Positions 43,112 through 51,424 of a stretch of DNA of 64,000 nt are shown piece by piece. The first letter of the stretch is position 1; the number at the start of each line of letters is the position of its first letter. Made by a program: the position numbers and the translations under genes. The notes below the pieces were generated by a model that was not told the DNA's origin, did not search any database, and saw only the letters and a program-made list of their open reading frames with translations. The DNA comes from Flavobacterium sp. 270 (lineage in GTDB: Bacteria; Bacteroidota; Bacteroidia; Flavobacteriales; Flavobacteriaceae): positions 310,001 to 374,000 of the forward strand of contig NZ_SODM01000006.1 of NCBI RefSeq assembly GCF_004368785.1, written 5' to 3'.

Positions 43112-44164
43112 ATGATTAAGAAAAATGTTTCAATAAAGGATATTGCTCAGGATTTAAAAACCTCAATAACAACAGTTTCGTTCGTTCTCAACGGAAAATC
43201 AGAAGAAAAACACATATCAAAAAAGCTTACCAAAGAAATAATAGATTATGCTTTCAAAATAGGTTATAAACCCAATCAGATCGCCCAAAGTCTCAGAACT
43301 GGAAAATCAAAGATATTAGTTTTTATGGTGGAGGATATTTCTAATCATTTTTTTGCAAAACTGGCTAAAATTATTGAATATGCTGCGTATCAAAATGGCT
43401 ATAAGCTTGTTTTCTGCAGTACTGAAAATAAAGATGACAAATCTACTGAGTTAATTGAGCTGTTTAAAAATAGAAATGTAGATGGTTTTATTATTGTTCC
43501 TTCGCCGGGAATAAAAAATGTAATCGAAGATTTGATTAAAGAAAAGCATCCCGTTATACTTCTTGATCGTTATTTCTCAGATCTCAAATGCAATAGTGTA
43601 ATTATCGATAATCAGCAATCATCTTTTGATGCAACGAGCCATTTAATTGCCAATGATTATAAAAACATAGCTTTTATAACCACTGATTCTGAACAAACTC
43701 AAATGCAAAATCGTTTGCAGGGATATCAAAATGCAATTAATTTAAAAAATCTAAAAGAACATTTACTTAAATTACCATTCGAAGAAATAGGGAAAACGAA
43801 TACAAAAAAGAATATAAAAGAATTTATAGATAATAAAGTGGAATTAGATGCGGTCTTTTTTGCGACAAATTATTTAGCAAAAGCAGGATTTGAAGTTTTT
43901 AAAGAGACTAATCCCAAATTATTTTATGAGTTAGGAATTGTAAATTTTGATGACAACGAGATTTTCGAGATTTACAATCCCTCTATTACAGCAATTTCTC
44001 AGCCATTAGAAGCGATTGGAGCTAAATTAATAGACTCAATGTTACGATTAGTGAACCAGAACGAAGAAAATGAAATGTCTGAAAATATTGTGTTTAAAAC
44101 CAAGTTAATCATTCGGGAATCTTCACTTTCAAAAATTACAATGCAAAAATTATTTCGACCTTAA
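43112..44164 (+). CDS. LacI family transcriptional regulator, probable xylose regulator
   Basis: A 350-residue regulator. The N-terminal helix-turn-helix (residues about 5-60, VSIKDIAQDLKTSITTVSFV, then YKPNQIAQSLRTGKSK) is followed by a periplasmic-binding-protein fold that senses the sugar (ILVFMVEDISNHFFAKLAKI, HPVILLDRYF, IAFITTDSEQTQMQNRLQGY). It is 24 bases after xylA in the same direction, so it probably controls xylA and nearby genes and responds to xylose or an oligomer. No clear palindromic operator was found in the short gaps around it. Confidence 0.85.
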   Translation: MIKKNVSIKDIAQDLKTSITTVSFVLNGKSEEKHISKKLTKEIIDYAFKIGYKPNQIAQSLRTGKSKILVFMVEDISNHFFAKLAKIIEYAAYQNGYKLVFCSTENKDDKSTELIELFKNRNVDGFIIVPSPGIKNVIEDLIKEKHPVILLDRYFSDLKCNSVIIDNQQSSFDATSHLIANDYKNIAFITTDSEQTQMQNRLQGYQNAINLKNLKEHLLKLPFEEIGKTNTKKNIKEFIDNKVELDAVFFATNYLAKAGFEVFKETNPKLFYELGIVNFDDNEIFEIYNPSITAISQPLEAIGAKLIDSMLRLVNQNEENEMSENIVFKTKLIIRESSLSKITMQKLFRP

Positions 44165-44304
44165 TTTGAAGATAAAAATAGATTTAGTAATGATTAAATT
44201 GACTACAGTTTTTTACAAAGTGAAATAGTAAAACGGTAAATTAACCATTAAAAAACTTCAAAAACTTCTCATGTATTATTTGAAAGTTTAAACATAAAGA
44301 AAAA

Positions 44305-45384
44305 ATGAAAAAGAAATTATTATTGTTGTCAATAGTCATTGGATTGCAGTTCTCTTGCAGATCCCAAAATATTGGAAATAAAACCACTGAAAATATAAAA
44401 AATAACAATCCTGTTTTTGAAGGATGGTACGCTGACCCGGAGGCCGTGATTTTTGGGAATGAATACTGGATTTACCCAACTTATTCTGACGATTTTCGAG
44501 TTCCAGACATTTCAAAAAAGATTTCAGAGAAACAAAAAGAAATTCAGAAAAACACAATAAATGAGCAATACTTAAAACAGACTTTTTTAAATGCTTTTTC
44601 TTCTAAAGATTTAGTTACCTGGAAGAAACATTCGCATGTCTTAGACATAGAAAATGTTTCCTGGGCTGCCTATTCTGTTTGGGCGCCATCCATAATCCAT
44701 TCTAACAATAAATATTATCTTTTTTTTAGTGCTAATGATATACAGTCTAACAGCCAGATTGGCGGAATTGGTGTAGCAGTTGCAAACCAACCGCAAGGAC
44801 CATTTAAAGATGCTATTGGTAAACCACTCATTGATAGTTTCCATAACGGAGCGCAACCGATCGATCAGTTTATTTTTAAAGATGATAACGGACAAAACTA
44901 TTTATATTATGGTGGTTGGGGGCATTGTAATATTGTGAAATTAAGTGCTGATTTTCTTCATCTTGAAAAATTTGATGATGGGCAAACATTCAAAGAAATT
45001 ACACCTCAAAATTACACTGAAGGAGTTTGTGTTTTTAAGCGAAATAGCAAATATTATTTGATGTGGTCAGAAGGAGACTGGACCGGTCCAGATTACAGTG
45101 TTTCCTATGCAATTGCCGATTCACCTATTGGACCATTTAAACGCATTGCTAAAATTTTACAGCAAGATTATAAAGTTGCAAGAGGAGCAGGACATAATTC
45201 TGTAATACATATTCCAAATTCAGATAAATGGTATATTGTTTATCACAGAAGACCATTGAGCACTGATAACGGAAATCATCGTGAAGTTTGTATAGATCAA
45301 ATGTATTTTTACGAAAATGGAAATATTAAGCCTGTTCAAATTACTTTTGAGGGGATTAAGGCTGCTGTAATTGTGAACAAGTAA
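44305..45384 (+). CDS. GH43 family lipoprotein
   Basis: A 359-residue lipoprotein (lipobox QFSC, Cys18). A single GH43 propeller fills the protein: base Asp44 in WYADPEAV, Asp187 in PIDQFIF and acid Glu239 in YTEGVCV. It lacks any binding module. An unusual charged insert (KKISEKQKEIQKN, residues about 71-83) follows the first blade. WAAYSVWAPSI and GAGHNSVIHIP are standard. The gene has its own 140-base upstream region after the LacI gene, and its placement suggests xylose-linked control. It may act as a xylosidase or arabinofuranosidase. It is the last intact sugar gene before the decayed segment. Confidence 0.8.
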   Translation: MKKKLLLLSIVIGLQFSCRSQNIGNKTTENIKNNNPVFEGWYADPEAVIFGNEYWIYPTYSDDFRVPDISKKISEKQKEIQKNTINEQYLKQTFLNAFSSKDLVTWKKHSHVLDIENVSWAAYSVWAPSIIHSNNKYYLFFSANDIQSNSQIGGIGVAVANQPQGPFKDAIGKPLIDSFHNGAQPIDQFIFKDDNGQNYLYYGGWGHCNIVKLSADFLHLEKFDDGQTFKEITPQNYTEGVCVFKRNSKYYLMWSEGDWTGPDYSVSYAIADSPIGPFKRIAKILQQDYKVARGAGHNSVIHIPNSDKWYIVYHRRPLSTDNGNHREVCIDQMYFYENGNIKPVQITFEGIKAAVIVNK

Positions 45385-45490
45385 TGTTTTGGAAAATTTG
45401 TATTGAGAAAGATCTTGACAAAGGTATCAAATTTAAACCTGATCCAATATTTTTAAACCGTTTTAACTTTTCATGGAAAAAAATTATCAC

Positions 45491-45752
45491 CAGTTTATTT
45501 GTTACTAAATTGGCCACATAGGGAATAACAGTATAAGAGCCACTAATTTTTAAGAATGCAGATTCAGTAAAAGCAGCGGATGCTTCTGCCAAAATAACTT
45601 ATCGACAAAAAAAATGATATGATTAATAACGGAATGATCCAAAGAAGTAGAAAGGCAATCAACTGCTTTAATAATGTTTTTAACGAAGTCTTAATTGGAA
45701 TTTGATGAATATTCACATAATATAAATCCTCATCATCAACAGTTTCATTCTT
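45491..45752 (-). pseudogene. Chromate transporter (ChrA-like) fragment, frameshifted
   Basis: Two overlapping minus-strand frames together read AFLLLWIIPLLIISFFL and then, after a frame change near 45580, FTESAFLKISGSYTVIPYVA. This is the order found in the middle of ChrA-type chromate efflux proteins, where a hydrophobic helix precedes FF-AAxVTFGGAYAVLPYV. Neither end of the gene is present. It is therefore a small remnant. Confidence 0.45.
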
Positions 45753-45795
45753 TCCTTTTTGCATGTGGATATGCAAATAAAAAGTAGAGAAAAAG

Positions 45796-46023
45796 TTAAG
45801 ATAGATTTTTGTAATTAGTTAATTTATTAAATTCTTCAATAGTTTTATAGTTCAAAGCAGAGTGCTTTCTTTTTTTCTTGTGCCAAATTTTGATGTATTC
45901 AAGTTCCATTTGATCTTTAGTAATTAGTTTATTTCCATAAATTAATTCTGTTTTTAGCGATTTTTAAAAACTTTCTGCAACAGCATTATTCCAACAATCT
46001 CCTTTACGGCCCATACTTCTAGT
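45796..46023 (-). pseudogene. IS3-family transposase orfB C-terminal remnant
   Basis: Minus-strand frame from 46023: RSMGRKGDCWNNAVAESF, a stop, then KSLKTELIYGNKLITKDQME and HSALNYKTIEEFN before the TAA at 45798-45796. This is the end of the integrase core of IS3-type transposases. It is interrupted by an in-frame TAA after AESF, and the N-terminal part, orfA and at least one end are missing, so it cannot transpose. It marks past insertion in the segment between the sugar locus and the Crp gene. Confidence 0.75.
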
Positions 46024-46481
46024 GAAGAAAATTAGAGAGATAGATAAGGGTGTAAAATTGCACCCTAAGTTATATTTTATAAAATCTATTTTTTTAGAGA
46101 CGTAAAATATCATTAAAACAGCCTTAAGCTTTTGGGGCAAAAAAGGTATCCACTCCAAAGTGCTTGTGCCACGATTATGCCATAAAACTCAAAGTACTAA
46201 TTTTTCATATTATTGGTAATAGAGCCTCGTTTCCTGAACTTTAAATACGAGTATTGCTAAGTGATTTGGCATTAACTTTAAGCCCAATGTATTAAACTTA
46301 TTTCTATTTAACGGCTAAAGAGGAATTTGAACTTTTACCTCCCATTCCGCCTTTAAACTTCATTACTCAATATGTTTTAGTGCTATGTAGTTGTTTTCTC
46401 GACAAGTAAATTTTTTATTGATGTAATTACCTTTAAATCTGCTGGGATAAATTTGCCGATAAGAGAGCTTTTGCATAATTT
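46024..46481. other. Gene-free region
   Basis: About 460 bases between the transposase remnant and the Crp-type gene. I see no coding frame, RNA gene or clear repeat. Its right end should hold the promoter of the regulator. Confidence 0.5.
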
Positions 46482-46489
46482 TACATTTG
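46482..46489 (+). promoter_or_regulatory. -7 box (TACATTTG) directly before the Crp-type gene
   Basis: TACATTTG matches the flavobacterial -7 consensus TAnnTTTG and ends one base before the ATG at 46491. No matching TTG is found at the usual 17-23 base distance. If used, transcription would start inside the coding region or the true start codon would be downstream. Confidence 0.35.
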
Positions 46490-46490
46490 T

Positions 46491-47069
46491 ATGTATGAAA
46501 TATTCCAAAAATATCTAGAAGATAGAACAACTTTGACAGATTCAGAATCTGCTTATATTAAATCCTTTGCCATTATAAAAAAACTGCGTAAAAGACAGTA
46601 TCTACTTCAGGAAGGGGATATTTGGAAATATGATGCATTTATCACTCAGGGATGTCTTCGGACTTATTCTGTGGATGACAAAGGAAGTGAACATGTAAAT
46701 AGTTTCAGTATAGAAAATTGGTGGACAGGCGATAGAGAAAGCCTGATGTTCCAGCAGCCATCACGTTTTAATATTGATGCAATTGAAGATAGTGAACTGA
46801 TATTATTTACCCATGAAAATTTTGAAATGCTTTGCAGGGAAATACCAGCCTTTAACAATATGGTTAATGCAATTTTACAAAAAAGCTTTATAGCAGCACA
46901 AAACCGAATTCAGGCATCGCTTAGTTTTACGGCAGAAGAAAAGTACTTAAACTTTATCAACAAATATCCAGGTTTTGCTTCACGTATACCACAGACCATG
47001 ATTGCATCTTATCTCGGCATGACACCAGAAACATTAAGCCGTATACGGAAACAGACGGCAAAGAAATAA
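46491..47069 (+). CDS. Crp/Fnr family transcriptional regulator
   Basis: A 192-residue protein with an N-terminal cyclic-nucleotide-binding-like beta-roll (about 25-115: KKLRKRQYLLQEGD, FITQGCLRTYSVDDKG) and a C-terminal winged helix (about 150-190: RIPQTMIASYLGMTPETLSR). This small form is common in Bacteroidota, where most members do not bind cAMP. It lies upstream of a short-chain dehydrogenase gene and has its own terminator, so it may control that gene. Signals it responds to are unknown. Confidence 0.85.
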   Translation: MYEIFQKYLEDRTTLTDSESAYIKSFAIIKKLRKRQYLLQEGDIWKYDAFITQGCLRTYSVDDKGSEHVNSFSIENWWTGDRESLMFQQPSRFNIDAIEDSELILFTHENFEMLCREIPAFNNMVNAILQKSFIAAQNRIQASLSFTAEEKYLNFINKYPGFASRIPQTMIASYLGMTPETLSRIRKQTAKK

Positions 47070-47076
47070 TTAATAG

Positions 47077-47102
47077 AAAGGAGCTTTAAGCTCCTTTTTT
47101 TA
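47077..47102 (+). terminator. Rho-independent terminator after the Crp-type gene
   Basis: A perfect 19-base palindrome (AAGGAGCTT, T, AAGCTCCTT) starting at 47078 is followed by T residues to 47101. Confidence 0.85.
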
Positions 47103-47232
47103 TGCCCTATGCTGAACACTTGATCTATATCAAGTTTTTACTTATTTCTAATCAATGTACAGGTTTTGGAGTTGTCGCAACTTTGTAATGTTCAAAAGGG
47201 ACAAACTTAATAAACATATAAAATTAGAAATC

Positions 47233-48090
47233 ATGTCAAAAACAATTTTCATTACAGGTACAAGTTCAGGATTTGGTAAACTTACAGCTATAACATTAGC
47301 AAATGCTGGGCATTCAGTAATCGCAGGAATGCGAAATACAAAAGATAAAAATGCAGCAGCGGCAAAAGAATTAACTGCAATTGATAACATTGAAGTAGTA
47401 GATATAGATATTACAGATGATGTTTCGGTTAGTAATGCTGTAGAAAAAATGCTTACTAAGTACGGAAAAATTGATGTGCTTATCAATAATGCTGCAGTAA
47501 GCGGTTTCGGTCTGCTGGAAGGATATTCAATTGATCAGGTCCGCAGGATGTTTGATGTAAATGTTTACAGCGTGCTTCGCATGTATCAGGCAGTGCTTCC
47601 TGCTATGAGAAAAGAAAAAAATGGTCTTATTATCAATATTACTACTGGAGCAAGCGGTCATACACTTCCTTTTATGATTCCGTATATCGCATCAAAACTT
47701 GTGGTTGAAAGTTTTACCGAAGGTCTGCAAGATGAACTAAAAGATTATGGAATTGAAAACGTAAGTATTCAGCCTGGAGTTTATCCGACAGAAATGAATA
47801 ACGGTTCTAAAGCTGGTATTCATGCTGATAAAGCTGAAATTATAGAGCAGTATGGAGAAGCCGCATCTGAAAAATTTAATGCATTAGGATCTGCCTTGTT
47901 TGGTAAAAAGGCTGAATTTGAAATGAATCCTCAGACTATTGCGGACGGAATTCTGGAATTGGTAAGTATGAAAAAAGGAGACAGACCGCTTCGTTTTCCA
48001 CTAGATGCAATCGCTCAAGGCACGGACAAAGAATTTATAGAAGCTCGTGCAGCCATCAAAGCAAAATGGTTAGCAGCTTACAGTAATTAA
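47233..48090 (+). CDS. Short-chain dehydrogenase/reductase
   Basis: A 285-residue cytoplasmic oxidoreductase starting at ATG 47233; longer frames starting at 47155 add a non-conserved leader. The Rossmann motif TGTSSGFG (residues 9-15), NNA (85-87) and the catalytic Ser141, Tyr151 and Lys155 (YIASK) are all present, with INITTGASG before the Ser. It uses NAD(P)H to reduce or oxidise an unknown carbonyl/alcohol. It is of the classical SDR type. It lies between the Crp-type regulator and an exported glyoxalase-like gene, 53 bases apart, possibly one regulated unit. Confidence 0.9.
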   Translation: MSKTIFITGTSSGFGKLTAITLANAGHSVIAGMRNTKDKNAAAAKELTAIDNIEVVDIDITDDVSVSNAVEKMLTKYGKIDVLINNAAVSGFGLLEGYSIDQVRRMFDVNVYSVLRMYQAVLPAMRKEKNGLIINITTGASGHTLPFMIPYIASKLVVESFTEGLQDELKDYGIENVSIQPGVYPTEMNNGSKAGIHADKAEIIEQYGEAASEKFNALGSALFGKKAEFEMNPQTIADGILELVSMKKGDRPLRFPLDAIAQGTDKEFIEARAAIKAKWLAAYSN

Positions 48091-48143
48091 TTCACATCAA
48101 AAATCAAATCAAATTATATATAAATACATCAAAAACAGTAATC

Positions 48144-49160
48144 ATGAAAACACATTATAAATCAAATCAAAAAATACAAACTTCTGCAGTTGCTCTATTA
48201 AATCTCGTTTTTTTCTTTTCGGCTTCAGAAAAGGCAGAGGCTCAAAATACTGCAGGAATTATTGGAATCGATCACGTTGGAATTAATGTACCTGATTTAA
48301 ATCAAGGAATAACATTTTTCAGTGATGTACTTGGTTTTAAGCCCGTAACACAACTTGGACCTATACCGCTCGACGCTAGCTGGAAAGAAGCGAATCATAT
48401 AAATCCTGCCACTGGAGCTGTAACTATAAAAATGATAAATGCCGGAACAGGCGCAAGTATTGAAGTATTTAGCTATGCTGATAATAAAGGGAGTAAAGTA
48501 CATCCTAATTCAGACGATATTGGAGCTTCACATATTGCTTTTTATACATCAGATATAAATGAATCCGTAAAATATCTGAAATCTAAGGGCGTAAAAATAT
48601 TGGGAGAACCATATTTAACTCCATCTGGAGATACGGCTGGAGAATCATGGGTATATTTTGAAACACCTTGGGGTTCTAAAATGGAACTGGTTTCTTATCA
48701 GAATGGAAAAGGTTACGAAAAGAATAATCCTTCAGCAATTCTTTGGTCACCTAAAGACACAGGAAAAAATGGGGCTGATAAACCGAATTCAAATATGCTC
48801 TCTGAGTCTGAAATCAAATCGTTAGTAGAATTGCACCTTGCAATTTGGAATGAAAAAGATCTTAATAAGCGCGATGATTTAATGAAAAAAGTGTATGCTG
48901 AGAACATCCAAATGGTTGATAGTCATTTTATTGCTAATGGCTACAAAGAAATAAATGGATTTGTGGATGGTCTTCAGAAAAAAAGTTTGAAATCCAGATT
49001 TTCGCCTGTGAAAGCAGTTGATGTAAATCACAATATAGCAAGACTTTACTGGCAGAACGGCCCTGCTGAAAAACCTGATGCCGTTACCGGAATGGATCTT
49101 TTTGTCTTCGAAAATGGAAAAGCGGTCAAACTATATGTTTTTGTTGACAGCAAAAAATAA
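48144..49160 (+). CDS. Exported VOC (glyoxalase-like) protein with C-terminal NTF2-like domain
   Basis: A 338-residue protein with a signal peptide (about 1-34, ending AEAQ). Residues about 38-187 are a vicinal-oxygen-chelate domain: IGIDHVGINVPDL, GASHIAFYTSDI and the closing WGSKMELVSYQ. Putative metal ligands are the His in IDHVG, the His in ASHIAF and Glu in KMELV. Residues about 215-338 resemble an NTF2/SnoaL-like fold (LVELHLAIWNEKDLNKR, GYKEINGFVDGLQ). VOC proteins are usually cytoplasmic, so export and fusion to an NTF2 domain are unusual. The next gene is a frameshifted stand-alone NTF2-like gene. Function is unknown. Confidence 0.75.
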   Translation: MKTHYKSNQKIQTSAVALLNLVFFFSASEKAEAQNTAGIIGIDHVGINVPDLNQGITFFSDVLGFKPVTQLGPIPLDASWKEANHINPATGAVTIKMINAGTGASIEVFSYADNKGSKVHPNSDDIGASHIAFYTSDINESVKYLKSKGVKILGEPYLTPSGDTAGESWVYFETPWGSKMELVSYQNGKGYEKNNPSAILWSPKDTGKNGADKPNSNMLSESEIKSLVELHLAIWNEKDLNKRDDLMKKVYAENIQMVDSHFIANGYKEINGFVDGLQKKSLKSRFSPVKAVDVNHNIARLYWQNGPAEKPDAVTGMDLFVFENGKAVKLYVFVDSKK

Positions 49161-49266
49161 AACAAAACATAAAAATTATCGGCGGCGCTTTACGGTTTTG
49201 TATTCAGAACTGTTAATGAAAAACGTCAATTTATATTTAAATACTAAACATTAAAAATCAACAATT

Positions 49267-49711
49267 ATGAAAGCTTCAATAATAAATTCAAATTCAGAAA
49301 ACGAAAAATTAATTCGAAAACTTTACAGCGTGGCAGAAAGCCAGGATGCCAATGCATTTGTCGAACTCTTTACAGATGACGGTCATTTTTTGGGATGTCT
49401 CTGCCGGAACTAAGTATTATGGCGAGGATATTGGAAAAACAGTAGATGTTTATGCAGCAGCTTTTCCAGATATGCACAGAGAACTATATGAGCTATATGT
49501 TTTGGACGATCAAAATACCGTAGTGGTAGAATTATCGTTAAATGGAACTCATAAAGGACCGCTGCAATTTTCATCAGGAGTAATAGAGCCCACTGGAAAA
49601 AAAATAGAGGTTCCGTGTTGTGATGTTTTTAAAATCGAAAATGGCAGAATAAAATCTTTCCATTGTTATAGTGCAGGGACGATTCTTTTAGGGCAGTTAG
49701 GAATTTTCTGA
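49267..49711 (+). pseudogene. NTF2-like (SnoaL-type) protein, frameshifted
   Basis: ATG 49267 opens a frame reading MKASIINSNSENEKLIRKLY and VAESQDANAFVELFTDDGHF, then stops early at about 49413. The continuation is in the +1 frame: WDVSAGTKYYGEDIGKTVDV through VFKIENGRIKSFHCYSAG to the stop at 49711. Joining the frames at the six-T run 49386-49391 (five would restore the frame) gives a complete NTF2-like protein of about 148 residues. It could be a real mutation or a homopolymer error. It follows the exported VOC-NTF2 gene. Confidence 0.75.
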
Positions 49712-49937
49712 TTTAAAATGAAGCAGGTTAATTGAATTTCCCAATTGCTTTATTTGCTTTTTTATTCTGGTTTTCGAAATATTGTTAGGTTATTGGTTGA
49801 TAAACGAAAAATTTGTCTAATTTTTTGTCTGAATACATATTCTATTGCCAAAAATAAACAAACCAACTTGACGTATTTTAGCATATTATTTTTAAACTTT
49901 CTCAAGGTGAGAAATCTAGTTTGAGTAACAAATAAAC

Positions 49938-49968
49938 AGGCGCCAATTGTTTTCAACTGGCGCCTTTT
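49938..49968 (+). terminator. Rho-independent terminator
   Basis: AGGCGCCAATTG (49938-49949) pairs with CAACTGGCGCCT (54-65) with one mismatch around TTTT, followed by TTTGGTTTTGG. Its GC-rich stem is unusual for the surrounding DNA and marks the change towards the higher-GC region. Confidence 0.7.
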
Positions 49969-50093
49969 GGTTTTGGCTGACCGTTATCTAATTGTCTGCT
50001 TATTTCTAACCTGATGCACTTTCAGGTGTACTGAATAATAAAATGCTTTGGTTACTAGTACAAGATATAATATGTACTTTACGCTTTAAAAAA

Positions 50094-50124
50094 TTGTTTT
50101 GAATAGAGGCTTTAAGTAACTTTG
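50094..50124 (+). promoter_or_regulatory. Promoter of response regulator gene, leaderless layout
   Basis: TTG (50094-50096), 20 bases, then TAACTTTG (50117-50124), an exact Bacteroidota -33/-7 pair. The ATG follows after only four bases, so the transcript should begin at or next to the start codon. Confidence 0.6.
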
Positions 50125-50128
50125 TAAT

Positions 50129-50506
50129 ATGAAATTCAAAAATATTTTCCATATCGATAATGACCCTGACGATACTGAATTCTTTTTCGCCGCAGCACTT
50201 GAGGCTTGCAGCAATGTCAGTGTTGATGTTTTTTTTGATGCGCGCAGGGCTTTGGAAAAACTATCGGACATGTCGATTATTCCGGATGCTATCTTTTTAG
50301 ATCTCAACATGCCCATGATGGATGGCTTTCAGTTCTTAAAGGAAATCAAATGCCTCTCGGGCGCACAATCAATACCCATAATTATTTTATCAACTTCATC
50401 CCAGCCGGAAACTATAGATGCTGCCAAAAAAATGGGTGCGGAAGGTTTTATCACTAAGCCTTCGGACTATTACCAACTGGTAGATATATTAAAATCATAT
50501 TTATAA
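50129..50506 (+). CDS. Single-domain response regulator (Rcp/CheY-like) 1
   Basis: A 125-residue receiver domain with no output domain. The acidic pocket is at residues 10-15 (IDNDPDD), the phosphoacceptor is Asp58 in FLDLNMP, Ser/Thr is in ILSTSS, and the Lys is in FITKPS. It is closely related to the regulator at 55939, with the same start MKF-NI and GAxxFITKP block. It probably receives phosphate from a histidine kinase by shuttling. No kinase gene is adjacent; the nearest is at 56326. The promoter is placed so close that no untranslated leader is expected. Confidence 0.9.
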   Translation: MKFKNIFHIDNDPDDTEFFFAAALEACSNVSVDVFFDARRALEKLSDMSIIPDAIFLDLNMPMMDGFQFLKEIKCLSGAQSIPIIILSTSSQPETIDAAKKMGAEGFITKPSDYYQLVDILKSYL

Positions 50507-50644
50507 ACTTAATTATTAATATAAGATTCATTATAATTAAATCTGAAAGTATCAATTATTCTTTAACGTAATGGTGGGCAATTTGAAGTTTATTTCTATA
50601 CGCTTAGGTCTGGTATTCAATAAAAGCTTCGTCTGGACCTTGCG

Positions 50645-51385
50645 CTAAATTTTGAAAGAAAGTCCAATTTCTGCAAATTTATCAGAAGAACCGTTCATGA
50701 TGGAATTGCCCGCAATTACATCAAGCTGCATGTCGCCATTTACCAGGTACAGTAGCGCAATATCCGCACTATTATCGGCATGATGGTGGGCCTGCGCGAA
50801 GCCATAGGTTTCTACTACGAATTTAATTTTTTGTGAAAATGCATAATCAGCTGAAAGCGTGTAAATATACTCAGGCTGCGAAGTAGCAGCCAGCCACTGT
50901 ACACCTGCATTATATCCCAAATGAGAAGATTTGGATAATTCATGCTGGGCCAGCAATCGAACCTCGGGACTGTAGTTGGGCTCCTGGTAGGCATTATCAG
51001 CCATCCATGGGATGCGAACGCGGCCCAGTACTGCAAGGTCCGGGATAACTTTCTTATGATCCAGTATGTGGTACTTTATCCCCACTATAACTGGTTCAAT
51101 TCCAAATAAGTTATCATTTTGCTGATCGGTTATTTTAAGTGAGCTTTCAACGCGCAGCTCGGTATTCTTTAAAAGGCCGTATCGAAGAACTGTCTGGGGA
51201 ACTTCAAATGTTTTCTCACCGTCTTTCTTTTCAAATGAAAAGCCGTTTTCAAATTGTAGCTGATGAAAAGGCACTGCATTTGGACCTTCGGTTTCATTCG
51301 GCCGGTCTGTCTGAATTTGCTGTCCTGTTGCATTGTAAGATGCACCTACAACGATTAATGCAAGAAGTTTTTTAATGATTTTCAT
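50645..51385 (-). CDS. Outer-membrane beta-barrel protein of the MetA/phenol-degradation transporter type
   Basis: A 246-residue protein with a signal peptide (about 1-21, ending ATGQ). It starts QIQTDRPNETEGPNAVP and FQFENGFSFEKKDG-like strands alternate through to the C-terminal aromatic end EIGLSFKI, the pattern of the MetA-pathway outer membrane family (Phenol_MetA_deg). Members are putative outer-membrane channels; the substrate is not known. It is on the minus strand upstream (in transcription terms) of nothing in particular and follows the mechanosensitive-channel gene. Confidence 0.75.
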   Translation of the reverse strand: MKIIKKLLALIVVGASYNATGQQIQTDRPNETEGPNAVPFHQLQFENGFSFEKKDGEKTFEVPQTVLRYGLLKNTELRVESSLKITDQQNDNLFGIEPVIVGIKYHILDHKKVIPDLAVLGRVRIPWMADNAYQEPNYSPEVRLLAQHELSKSSHLGYNAGVQWLAATSQPEYIYTLSADYAFSQKIKFVVETYGFAQAHHHADNSADIALLYLVNGDMQLDVIAGNSIMNGSSDKFAEIGLSFKI

Positions 51386-51424
51386 ATTGTTTTACATTAT
51401 GATATTTGATTTATAGCTTCATTA

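Larger units (their letters stand above)
49712..50128. other. Gene-free region between the NTF2-like gene and the first response regulator
   Basis: About 417 bases without a supported gene. It contains a strong terminator (49938-49968) and, at the right end, the promoter of the response regulator (50094-50124). Confidence 0.6.

Noticed and set aside
45964..46158. A 64-residue minus-strand gene starting at 46158
   Set aside because: Only its end (RSMGRKGDCWNNAVAESF) matches a transposase. The first part is unrelated sequence joined to the remnant.
47155..47232. A longer start for the short-chain dehydrogenase
   Set aside because: The extra 26 residues precede the usual Rossmann start and have no counterpart in the family.
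49762..49956. A 64-residue minus-strand frame
   Set aside because: It ends inside the terminator region and has no recognisable protein features or ribosome-binding site.
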